DNA of 64,000 nt from Mesostigma viride (taxonomy: Eukaryota; Streptophyta; Mesostigmatophyceae; Mesostigmatales; Mesostigmataceae): NCBI GenBank assembly GCA_009746045.1, contig RPFO01000082.1, positions 1,562,276 through 1,626,275 of the forward strand, in the 5' to 3' direction. A program made the position numbers and the translations under genes. Under the pieces are notes generated by a model. The model had not been told where the DNA came from and did not search any database. It was given only the letters and a program-made list of their open reading frames with translations. Of this stretch, positions 58,313 through 64,000 are shown piece after piece (position 1 is the first letter of the stretch; each line of letters starts with the position of its first letter).

Positions 58313-60982
58313 ATGGCGTACTTCAAGGGCAAATACACCGATGAGCTGATTGCTACCGCTGTGAGTGCCTATTTTTTTCGGTTCTGTGCGCTGGTCTGAA
58401 TAACCGGTTTTGTGTTTTTCGACGGCGGTTCGTGACGGACTATGCGGCTGCTGTCTGCCTTCGGTCTATGAAGTCGGCAACTAATTCTACTCCATTATCT
58501 TGTTTGCCTCTCTTTCCCAAACAGAAAGCCATTGCTGCGCCCGGCAAGGGTATCCTTGCCGCCGATGAGAGCACTGGCACCATCGGGAAGCGCTTCCAGA
58601 GCATCGGCGTCGAGAACACCGAGGTGAACAAGGCGTAGCGTTGTTTTCATGGCGCTTAAGGTTTCCTCTGAACTTGCTGGTTTTTCCGTCTTGTTTTCTG
58701 CTGCGCTGGGGTTACAAATGTGGTCGGCCATTCACACGCATCACGTGCCGGCACGCTGTAGCCCTGCTGACGTCATCATTTTTCTCGCATGTCTGAATGT
58801 CCTTTTCGTGGAACAGGCCAACCGTCAGGCCCTGAGGGAGCTCCTCTTTACCACCCCCGGTATCAGTGAGCACATCTCTGGAGTTATCATGTTTGAGGAG
58901 ACTCTCTACCAGAAGACCTCCGATGGAAAGCCATTCGTCGACCTGTTGAAGGAGATGAACATTATCACAGGCATTAAGGTACAAACTTCGGCTCTTTGCT
59001 GTGTTTGCGTTTGTTGTATGCGCCTTTCGAAAGTGGCGTCTTGGTTTCAAACAATACTCAGTTATGGTTAGTCATCTTATGTTTCTTTTGGGTTCCTGTC
59101 GAAGTGTTGGTTCTATGTTGACAACCGCACATCCCAACGCTGCTGCTTGTCGGATGCCTTTTTCTGTTTGAACGTCATTTGTGCACAGGTTGATAAGGGT
59201 GTTGTGCCACTCCCAGGCACCAACGAGGAGACCACCACCCAGGGTCTGGATGGCCTTGGTGCTCGCTGTGCTGAGTACTACAAGCAGGGTGCCCGTTTCG
59301 CCAAGGTGTGTTCTTACAGCCGTGCTGACCGTGAAGAGTTTGTAAAAAATACTGGGTTTGTTGGCATGAACCAGTCTCTTTGTTTACGCTGCAAAGATTT
59401 GATACATGCAAGCTGCTCTTATTCTAGGACTTCATGTTTCAAGCTGCACAAGATTTGAGGAGATGTTTTTTTCGTGGGCATGACTACTTATCCATCCCGT
59501 GTATGGAATTTTGGCAATCATTCAAGTTTTCAGATCGTGTCAAGGCAGTTGCCTGGCAGCATGTCCCGGTGATCTTGTTCAAGTAGTTTTAAGTTTTCTT
59601 TTTTGAGGGGGGGGGGGAACCTCTTGGCTGGTAGCTTTTTTTCTGAAGACACTTAGGCTCCATGCCTGGCTCCTCCTGTCCGTGCCGTACCTGTCCCATG
59701 CTTCTGTTACCAAAAATAACCGCAGTGGCGTGCGGTGCTCAAGATCGATGCCGGCTGCCCCTCGGAGCTGTCCATCCATGAAAACGCGTACGGCCTCGCC
59801 CGCTACGCTGCCATCTGCCAAGAGAACGGCCTGGTCCCCATTGTTGAGCCTGAGATTCTCACCGACGGCTCCCATGACATCGCCACTTGCCAGAAGGTCA
59901 CTGAGGAGGTGGTCGCTGCCTGCTACAAGGCCCTCAGCCTGCACAAGGTGGGTATTGAAGGCAGTATCCTATGCTTGTTCCACTCTTGTCAGCAACAAGG
60001 CCTTCAACCTGAACAAGGTGGGCACCAAAGCATGCCTCTGTGCCACCCTATTGGGTACCATTTCTAACTTGCGGCAATGGGTCCTTTGTGGTTTGGTCTG
60101 CCAGTGCCTTTGCATCCTTTACCGCTCCACTGATCAAGCATTCGCAAAGATAGCCAAGTCTCTGGTTGTCAAGGAGTCTAGTTTCCTGATGCTGCTGGCT
60201 TTCTGGGCTTGATTGATTGGCGTTGGATGGCATTGTCTGAGTTTTTTTCTTTTCCCCTTACAGTAGCACGTGGTTCTCATATGTGCATGCTCTGGTGGCC
60301 CTCTTTCTTTTCAAACCCTGCCAGGTCCTGCTGGAGGGTACCCTCTTGAAGCCAAACATGGTCACCTCCGGCAGCGACTGCCCCGTCAAGGCTGGTGCTG
60401 AGGAGATTGCGGGCCGCACCCTGGCCGCCCTGCGCCGCACGGTCCCCCCCGCGGTGCCCGGCATTCACTTCCTGTCCGGCGGCATGAGTGAAGAGGAGGC
60501 CACCATCAACCTGAACGAGATGAACAAGATGGAGGGCCGCCCGTGGTCGCTCTCGTTCTCCTATGGTCGTGCCCTGCAGGCATCCACCCTTAAGGTAAAA
60601 TATGTGTTCAAACCCTGGGGATGTTTTTTCTTGCAGGCTTGCTGGTAAACCTGTGTGCGGTGGTGCAAAGATGTACACGTCAAGGTTCTGGTTTGTATTC
60701 GAATGCACTCCAATAGATTCGTCTTGTGCTACAGACTGCCACAAGGATCACTGGGCTTCGTGTAAGACATTATTTGATGTAGAAAACTGACTGTGTGTGT
60801 GTTTTTGTTGTTGTTTGCTGTGCACTGTGCAGGCGTGGGCTGGCAAGACTGACCACGTGGCCAAGGCAAAGGAGGTGTTCTCTGCCCGGTGCAAGGCGAA
60901 CGGCGAGGCCACCCTGGGCAAGTATGCCGGTGGCTCTGGCGGTGACACCTCCAACCTGCACGTCAAGAACTACAAGTACTAA
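58313..60982 (+). CDS. FBA: Fructose-bisphosphate aldolase, class I, plant cytosolic type
   Basis: Seven exons: 58313-58360, 58525-58623, 58817-58978, 59189-59305, 59726-59947, 60325-60594, 60833-60982; GT-AG, phases agree, 1068 nt (355 aa). It interconverts fructose-1,6-bisphosphate with dihydroxyacetone phosphate and glyceraldehyde-3-phosphate in glycolysis and gluconeogenesis. Diagnostic stretches are [28 protein letters not shown] across an exon junction, [20 protein letters not shown], and [17 protein letters not shown], whose Lys is the Schiff-base residue. The C-terminal HVKNYKY keeps the terminal Tyr needed for activity. No transit peptide precedes [12 protein letters not shown], so it is cytosolic. 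After TE the donor gag|gtgaac gives [11 protein letters not shown], matching plant aldolases; a GC donor six bases later is a less likely alternative. Confidence 0.97.
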
Positions 60983-61237
60983 ACAGTGGCGCAGCTTCTT
61001 TGTACACCGGTTGACTGCCTGTGCACGTAGCCGCACTCAATAATGACAGCTGCAAAGGCAGGGATGTTTGGTTCTTGCTGAGCAACTGTAGACGTCTACC
61101 GCAAATTTTACATCTGGTGTTTTTGAGGGATGTTGCTATTGCTAGGTTGTGCATTTTGTACAAAGTTCGGGCCTTTCGAATTCAAGTGTTCCCTCTTGAC
61201 AGCCAGCAATATAGCATGGTAGACATGTCTGCTGTGA

Positions 61238-61312
61238 AATAAAATATCCTTGAACTTCACTGTTGTAGTTTTCCCATATGTGACACGACTTCTCAAGAGG
61301 CAGATGAATAAA
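61238..61312 (+). terminator. Tandem AATAAA poly(A) signals of the aldolase gene
   Basis: AATAAA at 61238-61243 and again at 61307-61312, 256 and 325 bp after the stop codon. Confidence 0.55.
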
Positions 61313-61335
61313 AATTTTTGTCTTCCCTATAGCAT

Positions 61336-62497
61336 GCCGCATGTGGTCTTTGCGTCTTTCCTCTTAGACAACTACAAATACTTAGTCCTTCCACGGCGTT
61401 AGATGGCCATGCGCCTAGGAATTTCTTAAAAAAGTAATCTAGTTACAACATGAATCTGTTGGTAGATCATGTAGCACATATTCCCTTGCTTGCTGGATGG
61501 AGGTGGGCGAAGCAATGGTGCTCACCACTAGACACTTCTGGCCAGTTAGGCTCGAAACACGCGCGCTGATCAAGATTGTTGCCGGCCCCACTGTCTAGGT
61601 CATCTAGTCGCTCTACACGGAAGCCAGCCATAATTTCAATGCCAACGGAAGCCAGGTTGTCTCCTTGATAATTTCAATGCCAGCGGCCGTTCCGAGCTTG
61701 GCACTGGATTTGTTGTCCACATCGTCGCGTCGCTGCAGCAACACGATGTTTTCTGGCATCCGCGGGCTTTTGGTTCCCGCCGCACATTTGAAAGTGATGT
61801 CCTCCGGCTTTTTGCCTTTACACAGTGTGCAGTTCTTGGACGTTTGGAATCATGGCATGGCTAACGTGATGACTGACTAGCTACCTTTTCAGTGGTGTTC
61901 CATTTGCGGGTATTTCCTCGTAAATGGTGGGAGAGCGATCGCAGCATTGGTGCTCACCACTAGACACTCCCGGCCAGGCCAGGCTCGAAACACACGCCCT
62001 GATCAAGCATGCTGTTTCCGGCCCCACCGTCTAGGTCATCTCTTCGCTCTACACGTAATTAATTAATTAATTAATTATCAACATCACTCCGTTGGGAGTC
62101 AATGTAGCACATATCCCTGAGAAGGGGCATATGGCTTTAAATACATCCTAGGCTACTTCATGCAAGGGTGGGAATGTAAGCAACACTTGCTCTAGGTGCC
62201 GCAAGGGCACCGGCACCACCATGCTGTCTCAGGTTCAACCCAGCTAAGGGGATCCTGGCACGGGGGAGGAAGATCATCATGGCTATGCAAGGGCTAGGGC
62301 ATGGCTTCTCGACAGACACTACACGTAAGCCAGCCATAATTTCAATGCACACGGATACACATTTCCATTAAAAAATTAAAATTAAATTATAACATGCCTC
62401 CGTGGGGAGGTCATGTAGCACATATTTCATGATGGATGGGGTGGAGGAAGCCGCGTGATCGAACTATCCTAACTCTATCTAGAAAATCCTAACTGCA
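61336..62497. repeat. Mosaic of dispersed repeat tails
   Basis: 61343-61410 matches 47331-47400 (ctcagacaacta/ttagacaacta, tagtccttccac). The block 61518-61660 and its second copy 61946-62055 match 46684-46826 in reverse. 62085-62170 matches 56262-56360 in reverse. A (TTAA)n run lies at 62056-62078. gccagccataatttcaatg occurs twice (61624, 62332). No gene is seen; the blocks are probably 3' tails and non-autonomous relatives of LINEs. Confidence 0.65.
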
Positions 62498-63535
62498 CTA
62501 CTCATCAAAACGCCTCCTCCGCTTGGGGGGAGGTGGCTTGCCCACAGGGTCGGGCGTGTGCGCCTTGACAATCTTCTTCCACCGCGTCTTGTCCTGCATG
62601 GCAGTCCAAAGACGGGAGAGAGAGTGGATGCGGTGCTCAAACTGGGCTGGGACCACTAGGTCGTCCAGCAACATCTGAACGTAGTTGGTGACAGGTTTCC
62701 CTACCCTTTTGGGAATGTCCTTGGGGCCAGGCCAGGTCAGAATGTGCCGCCCTGGCTGTCCAAGCCGCTGGGGGCCGGCCAGACCAAGGGTGGTGTCGAC
62801 CTGGCTGGTGCGTGCAAGGTGTCCTACAAATGCTATCCTACGCTGTCTAATCTCGTCCGAAACACGAGGCATGCCATGATACAGAGACTCTGATGACGGA
62901 CGCTCGGAAAAACCTACATTAAGGACCTGCCGGAGCATCCTGTAAACTGTGCCGTCGAGCCGAGCTGCCAGTTTGGGGGGGAGGGTCCACGCCTCGGCGC
63001 CATACGTGAGCACCGTGAGGACGAGGACCTTGAAGAGCATGCGCTTGCGGTGCCCGTTCAGGCCCTTCGAGCGCCAGTAGGGTGTGAGCGAACGGAGCTT
63101 GGCCCAGGCAAGGCCGATGCGGGTGTCCACATCGTCGGCGGTGTCAGGAAGCCAGCTCCCCAACAGCTTGAAGCGGTCGCGGAACGGGACCTCCGTCCCG
63201 TCGAGCAGGCGCGGCAGCGGTGGTTTACTGGATGCTCCTATCACCATCGCCTCAGTTTTGACACTAATCTCCAGCCCCACCGCCCGCGCCTCCAGGCCCA
63301 GGCAGTCCAGCCAGGTCTGAATGTGCTCGGGGCTCTCGATGAGGGTGGTATCATCCGCATAAATCAGGTCGGCAAGGCGGTAACCAGGTCTAACCCCGCC
63401 GTGCTCTTTCACGTTAAGGATGTCCAAGCCTGGCTCGAACCCCTTAAGAGCAGTAAAGCGCGCACGTGCCCGGCGCATGACGTGATCCACGACAATAATG
63501 AACAGGTATGGGGACAGGAGCACGAGCCACGAGCC
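62498..63535 (-). mobile_element. 5'-truncated LINE, ORF2 C-terminal half open
   Basis: One open frame of about 340 LINE-derived codons: LSPYLFIIVVDHVMRRAR, LADLIYADDTTLIESPEHI with the YADD catalytic box, GLEISVKTEAMVIG, thumb RKRMLFKVLVLTVLTYGAEA, then FVGHLARTSQVDTTLGLA and a basic end PPPKRRRRFDE. The N-terminal endonuclease and RT fingers are absent, which is typical 5' truncation on insertion. A short gagccac tandem repeat (about 63520-63545) marks the 5' junction. Since the frame is intact it is younger than the broken copy at 48-50 kb. The ~15 codons upstream of the junction are not LINE sequence. Confidence 0.85.
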
Positions 63536-63674
63536 ACGAGCCACGAGGTAGCCATGGCTGTCGGAGCTCATAACTTTCACGTTTGAGCCCCGAATTCAGC
63601 TGTGAATATCACAATCGCTTCGTCTTTCTTAGACGCACATGCTGATATAATTTTCCAAAGCTATAACGCACTAT

Positions 63675-64000
63675 ATGGCGAATAAACGCGCCTCGACGCA
63701 ACGCAGCCTGGCGGCTGCGCTCGGCAATGAAAATACGTCTGCAGCTCCGGCTGCAGCTTCGCCATCAGGGCCGGAAGGCAGTGCTGCCACTAGTCGCGCA
63801 CTGGTGGTCGTCCAGCACCCTCCCGGGCTTCCTGCCTCGCCTTCAGCCTCGCCTGAGCCAAAACGCAGCCGCCCAGCCGAACCGAGCTGGTCTGAGCGCG
63901 ATTTTGACGTCGACAGGCTCTTTACCACCTTCGACGTCAACAGGCCTGCCTTTTTCGACATGCCACCCATCAAGATACTGGAGCTCGTGTTTTACGGGTC
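63675..64000 (+). CDS. Partial unrecognised ORF at window edge
   Basis: From ATG at 63675 the frame is open to the end of the window (108 codons, no stop). It begins MANKRASTQRSLAAALG, has a Pro/Ser/Ala-rich low-complexity part with a KRSRP basic patch (a possible nuclear signal), then SERDFDVDRLFTTFDVNRP and IKILELVFYG. The N terminus could be that of a transposase or a nuclear protein; too little is present to decide. Confidence 0.45.
   Translation, partial: MANKRASTQRSLAAALGNENTSAAPAAASPSGPEGSAATSRALVVVQHPPGLPASPSASPEPKRSRPAEPSWSERDFDVDRLFTTFDVNRPAFFDMPPIKILELVFYG

Noticed and set aside
59579-59944. Minus-strand ORF opposite the aldolase exon 5
   Set aside because: It is a shadow of a confidently assigned exon.
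1-64000. tRNA, rRNA or other structured RNA genes
   Set aside because: I scanned for cloverleaf-type patterns and conserved rRNA words and saw none I could support; a dedicated covariance search would be needed to exclude short ones.

Overview
The window looks like nuclear DNA of a green-lineage alga, possibly an early streptophyte or prasinophyte-type alga; the exact group cannot be fixed from sequence alone. The evidence is a chloroplast dynamin of the FZL type with a transit-like N terminus, a plant-type cytosolic class I aldolase, many short GT-AG introns, AATAAA poly(A) signals, GC-rich exons in more AT-rich spacers, and abundant microsatellites and L1-like LINE debris.

Layout. 1-10.7 kb is mostly repeat-rich spacer: a CCCCTG array, a 613-bp near-perfect foldback, one long unrecognised ORF with a Gly/Ala tract, a ~173-bp satellite, a LINE endonuclease remnant and a region bounded by inverted palindromic repeats. 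10.7-32.8 kb (minus) is one 10-exon gene for a 5518-residue type I polyketide-synthase-like protein. 33.8-43.0 kb (plus) is a 12-exon FZL gene, divergent from the PKS across a 1-kb spacer. 43-50 kb is repeat and LINE debris. 50.2-57.2 kb (minus) is an unrecognised 8-exon gene with intronic minisatellites. 58.3-61.0 kb (plus) is a 7-exon fructose-bisphosphate aldolase gene. 61.3-63.6 kb is repeats plus a 5'-truncated LINE, and a partial ORF runs off the right end.

The most interesting object is the PKS-like protein. Exon phases close perfectly, so the reading is robust. Its order is: disordered N terminus, fatty acyl-AMP ligase, catalase/allene-oxide-synthase-like domain, ACP, KS, AT, DH, split KR with inserted ER, ACP, and a membrane C terminus like that of the Pls/PosA (epsilon-poly-lysine synthetase) family. 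The loading ligase and both ACP serines look intact. The KS lacks its cysteine (Asp instead), the AT lacks its serine and histidine (Gly, Arg), the KR lacks its tyrosine (Asp), and the DH has Glu for Asp. The frame is nevertheless open for 16.5 kb of coding sequence. My inference is a repurposed PKS scaffold: a fatty acid is activated by the ligase, held on ACP, and passed by the Pls-like membrane part to an acceptor, without normal chain extension. The chemistry is not established by the sequence.
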